Positions 11,401 through 23,638 of a stretch of 64,000 nt of DNA are shown here, one piece after another (position 1 is the first letter of the stretch; each line of letters opens with the position of its first letter). Where the stretch lies: the NCBI GenBank assembly GCA_024036415.1, contig JAMWET010001240.1, forward strand, positions 1-64,000, in the 5' to 3' direction. The notes below the pieces were generated by a model. It was not told the origin of the DNA and did not search any database. It saw only the letters and a list, made by a program, of their open reading frames with translations. The translations under genes and the position numbers were made by a program. This DNA comes from Prochilodus magdalenae. Lineage: Eukaryota; Chordata; Actinopteri; Characiformes; Prochilodontidae.

Positions 11401-13000
11401 TAGCAAAGATGGTGTATTCCTTTATCATAGAAGCTGAGCATTATGCAGCATCCCCTTGCAGAAAAATCCTGTATTTTTCTTCTGATTTCCATTAGATCCA
11501 TCCTATAAAGACTGTATAGACCTACATTGGCCTACATAAAAACATTATGCCATTGAACGTAGGCTCCAGGATCCCGGAGATGATTCCTATGGAAGCTCAA
11601 GTTTGAGAAAGATCTCCATACCAGAGAAATATCATTACATAAATAAAAGGATGCTAATATTATAATGGTCTCCATCCTAGATAAGCAAAATTGCAGCATA
11701 GTGTACCATAAAAGCCAAATTAGCACCATAGATACGCAATAGAACGATACAAAATCATGATAGATTTCCCATTGAAGGGCTTAAATCCCATTGATTTTAA
11801 ATAGAAGCTAATCTTCCCATAGGTTCCCAAAGAGAATCAATTATGGAATCCTATAGAAATTGAGGTCATATCCAGTCAATGTGGTCTCCACCTACATTTG
11901 AATAGAAAATCACATGACAGGTTCCCAAAAGAGCTAAATCAGTGAAAACTTCTGAGATTCCCCATAGAAGTTAAATCAGAGAAAGAACTCTCATATTAGA
12001 GATATATCAATCCATTTAATATCCATATAAGTAAAATGATCCAAGTATTATGAATACTCTGTATCACACACCATAAGCAAATTTACACCATAATCATCCA
12101 TAAAGCTAAATTATAAGGTAAATCATCCAAATGGATTCCCATAGTAGTTAAGTCATCCAATAGCACAACCACAACAGATTTCAATCGAAGAGCTAATTGT
12201 ACCTAGGTTAACAATTTAGCTTCGATTGAAATCTGTGTGGTTGTGCTATTGGATGACTTCAAACTACTATGGGAATCCATTTGATGATTTACCTAATATA
12301 ATTTAGCTTTATGGATGATTATGGTGTAAAGTTTGCTTATAGGGGTGATACAGAGTATCATAATAATGGATCATTTTACTTATATGGGAATAAAATGGAT
12401 GATGATATCTAATATGAGAGTTCTTCTCTGATTTAACTTCTATGGGAATCTCAGAAGGTCTTCAGCTGATTTAGCTTCTTTGGGGACCTGTCCATGGTGA
12501 ATTTTCTATTCAAATGTATGAGACCCACATGACTGAGATGACTCAATTTCTATAGGATTCCATAGATTGATTCTCTTTAGGAACCTATGGGAAGAATTAG
12601 CTTCTATTAAAAATCAATGGGATTTAAGCCCAATGGGAAATCTATCATGATTGAATCTTCTATGCGTATCTCCCATGGGCTAATTTGGCTTTTTATGGTA
12701 CACTATGCATGCAATTTTGCTTATACAGGGATGGAGACCATTATAATATTTAGATTCATCATTTTATTTATGTAATGATATATCTGGTATGGAGATCTTT
12801 CTCAAATTGAGCTTCCTAGGAATCATCTCCGGGAATCCTGGAGGCCTACGATTCAATGGACAATGTTTATGTAGGCCAATGTAGGTCATATACAGTCTTT
12901 ATAGGTGGATCTAGGGGAATCAGAGATTACAGAGATTCTGCAGAATGCTTCAGCTTATATGATAAAGGATACCACCATCTTTGCTAGAGATCTGGATCCA
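11400..13000. repeat. Degenerate minisatellite spanning the palindrome centre
   Basis: Loose repeats of about 33-37 bp built around cccatagaagctaaatc lie on both sides of the centre. Inverted at 12,205, the two halves can pair as one continuous hairpin. The unit drifts strongly, but a recurrent tail of AAGCTAA plus ATCATCC can be followed. Confidence 0.7.
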
Positions 13001-13999
13001 TTATATTGACATCCCATGTTTTAGTGCCCAAAATGAACTACACGCCCTGCTTGTTTTCAAATTGTAGAAAACTTCCCGAACCGCACTCCATAGAGCCCTG
13101 GGTTCCCAGCCAGTCTTCCGGCCAGCCACACAGCTCGCTGTGGAGCAACAACATTAGGGTGTGTTCAATAAATAAAGGAGGTGGTCGCTAAAGGCCTTGA
13201 CCATTTTCACTGCTGCTCTGTGTTGGCGGCCCACCATCCATCCTTTTAACTCCTCACTGCTGCTTGAAAGGAGGCCGCAGAATGCATGGACCTCAGAGCC
13301 CCGAACAGAAAAAACAAGCCATTTTCTCCTCACCAACAGGAAAACAGGCACCGTCGAGCTTTTCAGGTACGGTGGCCTCAAAAGCGCCGAGCTTCCTCCA
13401 TTAGTGTCAGCCACACACAATCACTCACCGTGCACACATAGACTCATCTCGCCCTCTCGCTCTCCATCTCTCTCTGACTCTCTTCTTCTGTCTCATCAGC
13501 CAGCCCTCTTCTGTATCAATCATCATCTCTTTAAAAGTGAACAATAAGCCACCTATCAAAGCATGTAGATGAAAGCCCTCCGTCATGTATTATACATCGG
13601 AAGGATATAGAGAAAGACTTTTCCTCGGTGCCGGAGAAACATACGTACAGTTTTGCGCCGGATTGATTTTAGTATTCCTATCAGGAGCGGCTGAAACACG
13701 CCTGGCGAATGAAATCAAATTAAGGGGGAACTTCAAGTCCCTGTCGACAACACACAAGAAGAGAAAAGTAATTAATTCTTGAAGAAGTCTGACACATGCC
13801 GATGCACTTTTAAAACCCTTCTGTCAGGGCGCGCGCTCAGGAGGGCAGCGGGTATTGTCACCTCGTCAGTGGGGGTTACCTACCACATTCACACGCACTC
13901 ACACTTCTACATACACTCATCACACCCAACACAGCAGCACATCAGGGGGTGGGTGAAGGGGATGGGGTGGTGGGACTGTGGTGGTGGTGTTCTATGTTA
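13001..13999. other. Single-copy segment (right arm)
   Basis: Mirror of 10,386-11,400 with scattered differences. For example, the left copy has extra bases in homopolymers around the TGTACGTATGTTTCTC motif. Short frames at 13,197-13,547 and 13,585-13,782 have no recognisable domain. Confidence 0.4.
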
Positions 14000-14083
14000 G
14001 TCTGTCTGTTTGTCATCTATCACTCTATCTATCTATCCATCTATCAGTAGTTGTCTGTCTGTCTATCTATCTATCTATCTATC
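14000..14083. repeat. TATC tract (right arm, inner)
   Basis: Interrupted TATC/TGTC units next to the start of the Tc1 terminal repeat at 14,084. Confidence 0.9.
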
Positions 14084-15767
14084 TACAGTGGGTTGCGAAA
14101 GTTTGGGCAGCCTTATTAATTTTTCCTGATTTACCCTTATTATAAAGCATTGATTGTTTAGATAAAAAAAAATTGCACGTTAATATATCATATATAGGGG
14201 AAAAACACAGTGATATTTGAGAAGTGAAATTAAAGTTTATATGATTTTACAGAATGTGTACAGATAATTGGTTAAACAAAAGTAGGCAGGTGCATAAATT
14301 TGAGGGCACTGTTTGTCATTTATATTGATTTCAAAACCTTCAGGAACCTAATTATTGTAACTCAAATTTGGTTTCAGGTAAGTTCAGTGACCCTGTGAAC
14401 CTCCATACACAGGTGACTCCATTATGAGAAAGGGTATTTAAGGGGGGCAATTGTAAGTTTTCTCCTCTTTGGCATCTTCTTCTGAAGAGTTGAAGCATGG
14501 GAGTCTCAAAACAACTTTCAAATGACCTGAAAACAAAGATTGTTCACCGTCATGGTTTAGGGGAAGGATACAGAAAGCTATCTCAGAGATTTCAGCTTTC
14601 AGTCTCCACTGTGAGAAACATTGTGAGAAAATGGAAGAGTCAAGTCAAGGCTCGAAGTGGCAGACCAAGAAAAATCTGAATAAACAGAAGCGAAGGATGT
14701 TGAGAACAGTCAGAGTCCAACCCACAGGACCAGCACCAAAAGACTCTACAACATGAATCTTTGCTGCTGATGGAGAGTCCACTGCATGCATCTGTTCAAA
14801 CTATTCGGCAGACGCACTTTACACAAGGAGATGCTGTATGGAGAGAGTGATGCAGAGGGAGCCTTTTCAGCGCCCACACCACAACAAAGAGCTGCTTGAG
14901 GTATGCTAAAGCACATTTGGACAAAGCCAGCTTCATTTTGGAATAAGGTGCTGTGTTTACTAAAATAGAGTTATTTGGGCATAACAAGGGCCAGGTTATG
15001 CATGGAGGAAAAAGAACACAGCACTCCAAGAAAACACACCTGCTACCTACAGTAAAATTTGGTGGTGGTTCCATCATGCTGTGAAGCTGTGTGGCCAGTA
15101 CAGGAACTGGGAATCTTGTTAAAGTTGAAGGACGCATGGATTCCAATCAATATCAAGCAGATTCTGGAGACCAATGTCCAGCAATCAGTGACAAAGCTGA
15201 AGCTGCGCCGGGGCTGGATCTTCCAACAAGACAACGACCCTAAACACTGCTCAAATCTACTAATGCATTCATGCAGGAGGAACAACGTACAACGTTCTGG
15301 AGATGCCCATCTCACAGTCCCCAGACGGCTGAATATCATTGAAATCGTATAGTGGTGTCACTTAAAAAGAGAGCTGATGTCGCATGCTCGGAAAACCCCT
15401 CAAACCTGAATGAACTAGAGATGTTTTGTAAAGAAGAATGGTCTCTAAAATATACTTCAGCCACAATCCAGACTCTCATTAGAAGCTATAGGAAGCATTT
15501 AGTGAGGCTGTATTATTTTCTGCGAAAAGGGGATCTACTAAAGGTTTTTATTTTTTTTGGTGCCACCAAATTTATGCACCGATTGCCTAATTTTGTGTTT
15601 GACAATTATTGCACACTTTCTGTAAATCATATAAACTACTCATTTCACTCTCAAATATCACTGTGTTTGTCCCCTATATGATCTATTTAAAACGGAATGT
15701 TTTTATCCAAACAATCAATGCTTTATAAAATGTAAATCAGGAAAATTAACAACGCCTGGCCCAAACT

Positions 15768-15770
<3 letters not shown>
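14084..15770 (+). mobile_element. Tc1-like transposon, family B (right arm)
   Basis: It begins with a TA followed by the terminal repeat (tacagtgggttgcgaaagtt) and runs about 1.69 kb. It loses the last bases of the far terminal repeat and then enters TATC repeats. Transposase features run in order on the plus strand: a start at 14,497, the HTH segment, LRRGWIFQQDNDPKHCS near 15,205-15,260 and a damaged SP.LN.IE region near 15,310-15,345. Confidence 0.95.
14497..15545 (+). pseudogene. Broken Tc1 transposase, family B
   Basis: The relic of a transposase of about 340 residues. The first 60 codons ([20 protein letters not shown] onward) are open and give the paired HTH DNA-binding domain with GRPRKI. 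After that, small indels shift the frame repeatedly. The second catalytic Asp is visible in QQDNDPKH, but the region of the last catalytic residue is disrupted. Not functional as sequenced. Confidence 0.9.
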
Positions 15771-15809
<39 letters not shown>

Positions 15810-15900
15810 ACTACTCTGTCTGTCTGTCATCCTTAATGTCCAATTTCAAATTTAACCTGTTCCCTTCTTCCTCTCATCCTTTCTCTATCTATCTTATCTA
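15771..15900. repeat. TATC tract (right arm, outer)
   Basis: A clean TATC run up to about 15,808, then degraded TATC/TGTC units. Mirror of 8,396-8,560. Confidence 0.85.
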
Positions 15901-16544
15901 GCTATATCTTATTTATCTCTCTACCTTGATCCTACCTTTTTCTTTCTGTCTCCTCCCATCTATCAACCCAATCAATCATTCTCTTTCATCTTCTTTTCTG
16001 TCTCTTTTGATCAATTTTTTCCTTCTCCATCATTTCTTTCATCTCTTTATTTCTCCCACTCTTTCTGTGCATCATTACTGAATGAGCTCCTCTCTCACAC
16101 ATCTATATCTCTCTCTCGAGCAGGGCCAGTAACCTTACTTGCTGGCCAGCTGACATCTGTTCCTCTTTGGTGTCGTATGTGGTCTTCAGCTAACACCAGC
16201 GGTGGGATGCTCCAGACGCAGCAGGTTGATTAGCATTTGGAGATGTTTAAACTACCACAGATGGGCCCCCCCAAACGGAGCTATAACACCATAAAGAACA
16301 CCAGGTTGTCACTGTACTTTTAACCTGGCGGAATACATTATTCATTAGTGCAGACATATATACATTTAATAATGTGTGCTACTACTGAAAAGCTGAGGAT
16401 CTTTATCTAGTATGAGAGCCTGAATTAGTGCAGAATGCTGGCAAAAACTTTCCCTTGAACCCTTCTTTAACTACCACACCGACAAAAATGCCAAACTACC
16501 AAACCATGATTAGCTTTCTAGTATAGTGTACTACTAGATAATAA
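15901..16544. other. Single-copy segment (right arm)
   Basis: CT-leaning then unique sequence, mirror of 7,761-8,395. No gene recognised. Confidence 0.4.
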
Positions 16545-18960
16545 TTACTACACACTGTTACTAATCTATAACCAGAAACCATTTTTTTTTTTTTTTTTTA
16601 ATATTACCCACCCACACACCGTTACTAATCTATAACCAGATTACTATTAACACACACCGTTACTAATCTATTACCAGATTACTATATACTACACACTGTT
16701 ACTAATCTATTACTAGATTACTATTACTGACACAATGTCCTACTAATCTATTACTAGATTACTCATTACTACACACTGTTACTAATCCTATTATTACCAG
16801 ATTACAATTACTACACTGTTACTATACTATTACCAGATCACAATTACTAACAACACTGTTAGTAATCTATTACCAGATTACAATTACTACACACATGTTC
16901 TAATCTAATTAGCAGATTACAATTACTACACTGTTACTAATCTATTACCAGATTACTATTACTACACACTGTTACTAATCTATTACCAGATTACAATTAC
17001 TACACACTGTTACTAATCTATTACCAGATTACTATTACTACACACTGTTACTAATCTATTATCAGATTACTATTACTACACAATGCTACTAATCTATTAC
17101 ACCAGATTACTATTACTAAACACAGTCACTAATCTATTACCAGATTACTACTATTACACACACACAGTCACTAATCTATTGCCAGATTATAATTTCTACA
17201 CACCGTTACTAATCTGCTACCAGATCACTATTACTACACACTGTTACTAATTTATTACCAGATTACTATCACTACACACTGTTACTAATCTATTACCAGA
17301 TTACTATTACTACACACTGTTACTACTCTATTACCAGATTACTATTACTACACACTGCTACTAATATATTACCAGATTACTATTACTACACACCGTTACT
17401 AACTTTTTTACCAGAGTTACTATTACTTCCACCACCTTACTATTCTGTTACCAGATCACTAATTACTACACACTGTTACTAAATATGTTACCAGATTACT
17501 ATTACTACACACCATTACTAATCTGTTACCAGATTACAGTATTATTACACACGTTACTACTCTGTTACCAGGATCACTATTACTACACAATGTTACTAAT
17601 CTATTGCCAGATTTATCTATCACTAGACACACTGTGTTATAATCTATTTACCAGATTACTATCACTACACCCACCGTTACTACTCTATTACCAGATTACT
17701 ATACTACACACCGTTACTAATCTATTACCAGATCATACTATTACTACACACCGTTACTAATCTATTATCAGATCACAATTAACCTAACCACCGTTACTAA
17801 TCTATTCACCAGATTACTATTACTAACACACAGTTACTAATCTATTACCAGATCACAATTACTACACATAGATACTAATCTATTACCAGATCACAATTAC
17901 TACACACATTACTAATCTGTTACCAGATTACTATTACTACACACCGATACTAATCTATTGCCAGATCACAATTACTACACACTGTTACTAATCTGTTACC
18001 AGATCACAATTACTACACACTGTTACTAATCTAGTACCAGATTACTATTACTACACACCGATACTAATCTAGTACCAGATCACAATTACTACACACATTA
18101 CTAATCTGTTACCAGATTACTATTACTACACACCGTTACTAATCTATTAACAGATCACAATTACTACACATAGATACTAATCTATTACCAGATACAATTA
18201 TTACACACATTACTAATCTGTTACCAGATTACTATTACTACACACCTTTACTAATCTATTACCAGATTACAATTACTACACACTGTTACTAATCTATTAC
18301 CAGATTACAATTACTACACACTGTTACTAATCTATTACCAGATCACAATTACAACACATTGTTACTAATCTATTACCAGATTACAATTACTACACCGTTA
18401 CTAATCTGTTACCAGATTACTATTACTACACACCGTTACTAATCTGTTACCAGATTACTATTACTACACACCTTTACTAATCTATTACCAGATTACTATT
18501 ACTATTCTATAACTGAATTATGATTATTGGAAACTTTTACTAATCTATTACTAGATTACTATAACTACATACCACTTCTAATATTTTACCAGACTGATAT
18601 TACTACACACTGATTCTAATCTGTATCTATTAACAGATTATTATTACTACACAGTTACTAATCTATTTACAGATTACTATTACTAGACACAGTTACTAAT
18701 CTATTACCTGGTTACTTTTATTAGACACCGTTACTAATCTATTACCTGGTTACTTTTATTAGACACTGTTTGAAATCTATTATTAGATTACTGTTACTAA
18801 ACACTGTTACCAATATATTACCATCTTACTATTACTAGAAACAGTTACTAATCTATTACCTGGTTACTATTACTAGACACAGTTACTAATCTATTACCAT
18901 CTTACTATTACTAGACACAGTTACTAATCTATTACCAGACTACTATTAGTAGTCACTGTT
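16545..18960 (-). repeat. 38-bp minisatellite, cleaner copy (right arm)
   Basis: About 60 tandem units, the complement of the array at 5,280-7,760, built from ttactaatctattaccagat and tactattactacacactg. Variants alternate (ATTAC/ATCAC; CTGTT/CCGTT), giving local higher-order patterns. A run of T near 16,571-16,589 interrupts one unit and is absent from the mirror array. Confidence 0.95.
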
Positions 18961-18989
18961 ACTTTTGCAGTACGATTGAAGACTTTCAC

Positions 18990-19012
18990 CACACAGACAC
19001 ACACACACACAC

Positions 19013-19075
<63 letters not shown>
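18990..19075. repeat. (CA)n and (TA)n tract (right arm)
   Basis: Mirror of 5,157-5,235. The TA run is longer and less interrupted than in the left arm. Confidence 0.9.
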
Positions 19076-19830
19076 AGGAGTAAAAGGAGGAAAATGTCCA
19101 GAATGATGAGTAGAGCTGTAGATGACTGAGGAAGCTGTATAACATTGAAAATGAAGTGCTAATAAAATTAGCATCCTGAAATGTGAAAAGCGCTGATGAA
19201 ACCTCAAGGCTGACAGCTCATTAAGAAATAACTATAAATAGCCTTGATGTTATTATTATTGATGATGTTGATGAGGACTGTAAACCTAGCGTTTATGGAC
19301 TAGTCGGCCCAGTGACATGACTTACATCAGGGGTAATTACACCAGACTGAAGGGAAATCTGGTAAATCAACTGAAACCTGATTCAATGAATGCATTTTTA
19401 TGTTGCATGAAAGAAATATAATTACCACCCAAATACATAATACAATCAGTCTTTAACGTCATCCCATGAACCGACATGTGCGATTACTTCTCTACTGTCA
19501 GAAAAACTGGAGGTTCAGGTATCGAATCCAGCCATTGGCATCAAGTCAACAGAAAGAAGCTTCAGGAATGTGTTGGTCTAGCTGGGCAGCTCTGTCGCTG
19601 AGGAGGGAGCCGAATTTAGCCTCCGATGCTGTCCAAGACAGAAGTGGACAGCGTGGGGGCGGAGAGTATTGCGGTCAGGGCTGGTGTCTTGTCAAAGTAA
19701 TGGCAGCTCCACTTTCTGGCCATCATCCATTCTAGAGGAAAGGAAATGTGACGCACACATCATATACAATAGCAGCCTACAGTCTGGACACGTCTACTCA
19801 CAGGTTTCTTTGTTGTCCTCGTTTTCCACA
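19076..19830. other. Single-copy segment (right arm)
   Basis: Mirror of 4,353-5,156. Unique, with no recognised domain. Frames at 19,466-19,735 and 19,669-19,938 do not match the frame open in the left arm, which argues against coding. Confidence 0.4.
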
Positions 19831-20682
19831 TACACTGAGGAAAATAAGTATTTGAACACCCTGCGACTTTGCAAATTCTCCCACTTAGAAATCATGGAGG
19901 GGTCTGAAATTTTCATCTTAGGTGCATGTCCAATGTGAGAGGCATAATCTAAATAATTTATTTGTGTGTTACAGCTGCAAATAAGTATTTGAACACCTGC
20001 CAGTCAGCAAAAATTCTGGCCCTCAAAGACCTGTTAGTCCGCCTCTAAAAACTCCACCTCCACTCCACTCATTATTCTAAATTAGAAGCACCTGTTTGAG
20101 GTCATTAGCTGCATAAAGACACCTGTCCACCCCACACAATCAGTAAGACTCCAACTACTAACATGGCTAAGACCAAAGAGCTGTCCAAAGACACCACAGA
20201 CAAAACTGTTGACCTCCACAAGGCTGGAAAGGGCTACGGGGCAATTGGCAAGCAGCTTGGTGAAAAAAGATCAACTGTTGGAGCAATTATTAGAAAATGG
20301 AAGAAGCTAAACATGACTGTCAATCTCCCTCGGACTGGGGCTCCACGCAAGATCTCACCTCGTGGCGTATCAGTGATCCTAAGAAACGTGAGGAATCAGC
20401 CCAGAACTACACGGGAGGAGCTGGTCAATGACCTGAAGAGAGCTGGCACCACTGTTTCCAAGGGTACTGTGGGTAATACACTAAGACGCCATAGTTTAAA
20501 GTCATGCATGGCACGGAAGGTTCCCCTGCTTAAATCACCCCACGTCCAGGCCCGTCTTAAGTTTGCCCATGACCATTTGGATGATCCAGAGGAGTCCTGG
20601 GAGAAAGTCAGATGGTCTTAATTCCACTCGCCGTGTTTGGAGGACGAAGAATGATGAGTAGGGATGGTGTTTTTGGGATGGT
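19831..20682 (+). mobile_element. Tc1-like transposon, family A, truncated (right arm)
   Basis: It starts with TA and a terminal repeat (tacactgaggaaaataagt) and a subterminal region in which a similar AAATAAGTATTTGAACAC block recurs at 19,979-19,997. The transposase N-terminus follows at 20,163. The element stops at a fold-back near 20,660, so the downstream half and the second terminal repeat are absent. Confidence 0.9.
20163..20621 (+). pseudogene. Tc1 transposase N-terminal half, family A
   Basis: An open frame of 152 codons starting [20 protein letters not shown]. It contains the two HTH modules of the Tc1 paired-like DNA-binding domain: [20 protein letters not shown] at residues about 20-40, and [20 protein letters not shown] at about 80-100. 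It then has [11 protein letters not shown] and ends at EKVRWS. The next residues should include the first catalytic Asp, but about 30 bases are deleted there. It could at most bind DNA, not transpose. Confidence 0.9.
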
Positions 20683-20719
20683 ACTCCTCATTCTTCTTCG
20701 TCCTCCAAACACGGCGAGT
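20626..20719. repeat. Fold-back hairpin inside the Tc1 relic
   Basis: Arms at 20,626-20,659 and 20,683-20,719 are near-perfect reverse complements, beginning actcgccgtgtttggaggac. Both derive from the same piece of family A transposase, once forward and once inverted. The equivalent junction is seen in the left arm at about 3,412-3,535. Confidence 0.9.
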
Positions 20720-21080
20720 TTGCAGTTATTAATATTAACAGGTTTGGCCCCAGTGGACAGAAGAAGGAACACACCAATGACATGAAGGGCCTGGGAGATC
20801 TACAACAGCCATGATGGCAGACATACAGCGAGCAGCGATGCCCTCCATGAGTCACCATGTTAGTATCAGCACCATTGGCAGACGGCTGCATGAAACAGGA
20901 CTACATGACGACCCACCCTTAACACTACATCAGCTCCACCAAAGACTGCAGTGGTGTGGAGACAGACTGTCATGGAGTGACCCAGAATGGCAGCGGGTCA
21001 TCTTCAGTGACGAGTCCCGCTTTTGTCTTGGTGGAGACTGTGACTGTGGTTGGCGCCAAGATGCTTATAGATGTTGATAG
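20720..21080 (+). pseudogene. Tc1 transposase fragment, family C (right arm)
   Basis: Reads MADIQRAAMPSMSHHVSIST, then RRLHETGLHDDPPLTLHQLH and [14 protein letters not shown], with the first catalytic Asp in SDES. It follows the inverted scrap of family A without a terminal repeat. It belongs to the same family as 33,260-34,020, 36,960-37,455 and 57,370-58,095. Confidence 0.85.
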
Positions 21081-21489
21081 CATTAATAGAAAGTGGTACT
21101 AAAAGGTTGTAAATGGTTTATAATGTGTTGTGAATGAGCTCCTGTGTTTCCTTGTAGTGGCGTGTGTTATGCATGAGCTGATCGTTTCTTATAGATATGG
21201 CATCTATACAAAGTGCTAACGATTGGTTTCAGGTGTTTTATTAATTCGTTACACATTTTTATTCTTATACAAAAGAAGATTAACAGTTACTACGGTGGCC
21301 GAGAAATGGAAAACAAGTTTTTGAAAATATCAGAAAACAAAATTACAAAAGCAAGAACAAATAAAAAAATTTAAAAAATCAGTTTGATTGACAACAAGCA
21401 CTTGCTGTGTGTTAGACCTGCCCTTTTCATCAGGATCCGCCGTTTGTAATAGTGGTTTGGTTAAAGTAAAAGTCTTTCACGCCTTCTTT
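21081..21489. other. Single-copy spacer (right arm)
   Basis: Mirror of 2,591-2,989. Nothing recognised. Confidence 0.3.
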
Positions 21490-21850
21490 TCTCGAATGAA
21501 ATTTTTTTATTGTTGTTAGGAAATTTGTTTTTATTTTTGTAATTTTGTTTTCTTGAATGAATTTTTTTCATTAGTATATTTGTTTTTATTTTTTGTAATT
21601 ATGTTTTCTTGAATAGATTTTTTTCATTAGTAGATTTGTTTTTATTTTTTGGTAATTTTGTTTTCCTGACTGATTTTTTTTTTTTCATTAGTAGGCTTGT
21701 TTTTATTTTTGTAATTTTGCTTTCTTGAATGAATTTTTTTCATTAGATTTGATTTTTTTTGTAATTTTGTTTTCTTGAATTTTTTTCATTAGATTTGTTT
21801 TTATTTTTGTAATTTTGTTTTCTTGAATGAAATTTTTCTTAAATTAATTC
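21490..21850 (-). repeat. A+T-rich minisatellite (right arm)
   Basis: Tandem units of about 45-60 bp with tttgtaattttgttttcttg and tttttcattag. Mirror of 2,215-2,590. Confidence 0.85.
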
Positions 21851-22633
21851 ATTTGTTTAGCTCTTCCCGGCCACCATAATTTACAGCCTTGAAAGCAAGC
21901 ATTAAGCCACATCCAGGCTGAACTCATTCCAACACTCCACAGAGAATCAGCACATCACCAAAAACGCAAAAACTCGGACTGCAGTTTGCACACTATCGTA
22001 CGCCCACCTTGACCATTCACTTTAAACCCATTCACTAATGTGCAAAGCTCATCTCCGCACACTGCAAGTGCCCACCCAACATAACTTGGCATGAAGGACA
22101 GAACAGGCTGTGTACAAAACAGTGTACTGCGTCAGTTTCATAAAACAATAGCTGTTTAATCACATGACTGGAGGCTACAGCCTCTATTGCTACCGCTGAT
22201 AAGAGACCGGGCTTTACTCCAAACAGGAAGAGACTTTTTCTGTGCACACAAAACCACATATAAATAAATAAATGGAATATAAAAGCCTGTATTAAACTCA
22301 CCATCACATTATGAACGTAAGTAGTTCTATAAGCTGCTGCCAGAGCACTGAAAGATTTCTAGGACGCCCTCGCCATAAACACGGCCTCAAGCAGACAGCA
22401 TTCTGAAACAGGTAAATAAATCCAGGCGGCGGAGCTGCCGGAGCTGAAGCCGTAGTTATCCTTGAATTGGAGCCATCATTAACAGAGTGATATTGATGGG
22501 CTTCTTTATCGCTGCTGAGGCTGCGCTTAGTTTTTTTATTATTGTTGTCCCACTTGAAGAATGACGGCCCTGCATAAAAAGGGAGAGCTGGACCCGTCCG
22601 GGCAGCCTGACATTTTAGGGAGCCCTTTCAGAG
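21851..22633. other. Single-copy segment, possible conserved element (right arm)
   Basis: Mirror of 1,387-2,214. No coding frame is maintained in both arms. Confidence 0.35.
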
Positions 22634-22720
22634 TCATAAAGACGCCAGAGAGATGGATGAGAGAGGGAGAGAGAGAGACAGAGAAGAAAGAGAAGGAAAG
22701 GTAGAGTAAAGGATGGGAAG

Positions 22721-22751
<31 letters not shown>

Positions 22752-23638
22752 GGGAGAGGAAGAGAGAAAGGGAGGGGGGGGGGAGAGGGGGGAAAGAGAG
22801 AGAGAGATAGAGGGGGAGAGGGGGGGGAGAAAACAGACAATAATGAGCAATAATTCTGCAGAAAGAGAGTGAGACAAGAAGGAAAGACAAATGAGGTAAA
22901 GACAGGATGAGACAGAAAAGAGATGAGGAAAGATAAATAATGAGAAAGAGAGACCGAGAGATCGAGTTGAAGAGACCAAGAGCGACAGCATTAAGAGTAT
23001 AGCAAATGAAGAGGGAGAAAAGAACGAAAGAAAGGAATGAATGAATGCTGGGAAGAGAGAGGAAAAGAATGAATATGACAAAAATAACGAGTAAGAAATA
23101 GAAATAGAGGAAAGAAGAAAGAAAAGCAATCCAAAAAGAAGGCAAGAATAGAAAGAGGGGCAAAATGAGAAAGAAAGAAAGAAAGAAAGAAAGAAAAAAG
23201 GGAAAGGAAAAAGAGAGAAAGAAAGAAAGAAAGAAAAAAGGGAAAGAAAAAAGGGAAAGGAAAAAGAGAGAAAGAAAGAAAGAAAAAAGGGAAAGGAAAA
23301 AGAAACAAACAAACAAACAAACAAAATAAAAAAGAAAGAAAAAAATGAAGGAAAGATAGAAAAGAGGAAAGGAAGAGATGGAAGATGAAAGAAAGGGTCT
23401 GGACAATGGATAGATGGAGTGGGGAAAAGAAAACAAGAAACCTTTAAAGTGATGTAGAATAAAGGAGAGAGGGTGAAATGAAGAAGGGATAAAAGACAGA
23501 GGAGAGAGAGAGAAAGGAGATGAAACAGAGATGGAGGAGGATAGGTTGTATATGGAAAACAGAGAGAGGAAAGAAAGAGAAAACCAAAGGAAAAACACTG
23601 AGAGAAAGAGAGAGAGAGAGAGGGAGAGGGAGAGAGAG

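Larger units (their letters stand above)
322..12204 (+). repeat. Left arm of the giant inverted repeat
   Basis: The noisier arm. Its 38-bp minisatellite has an indel in almost every unit. A run of about 15 C near 10,002-10,016 and a T run at 7,503-7,510 have no partner in the other arm. Transposase relics here read on the minus strand and are frame-broken throughout. Confidence 0.9.

Noticed and set aside
20163..20621. A functional Tc1 transposase
   Set aside because: Only the DNA-binding half is open; the first catalytic Asp region is deleted and the rest is replaced by a fold-back.
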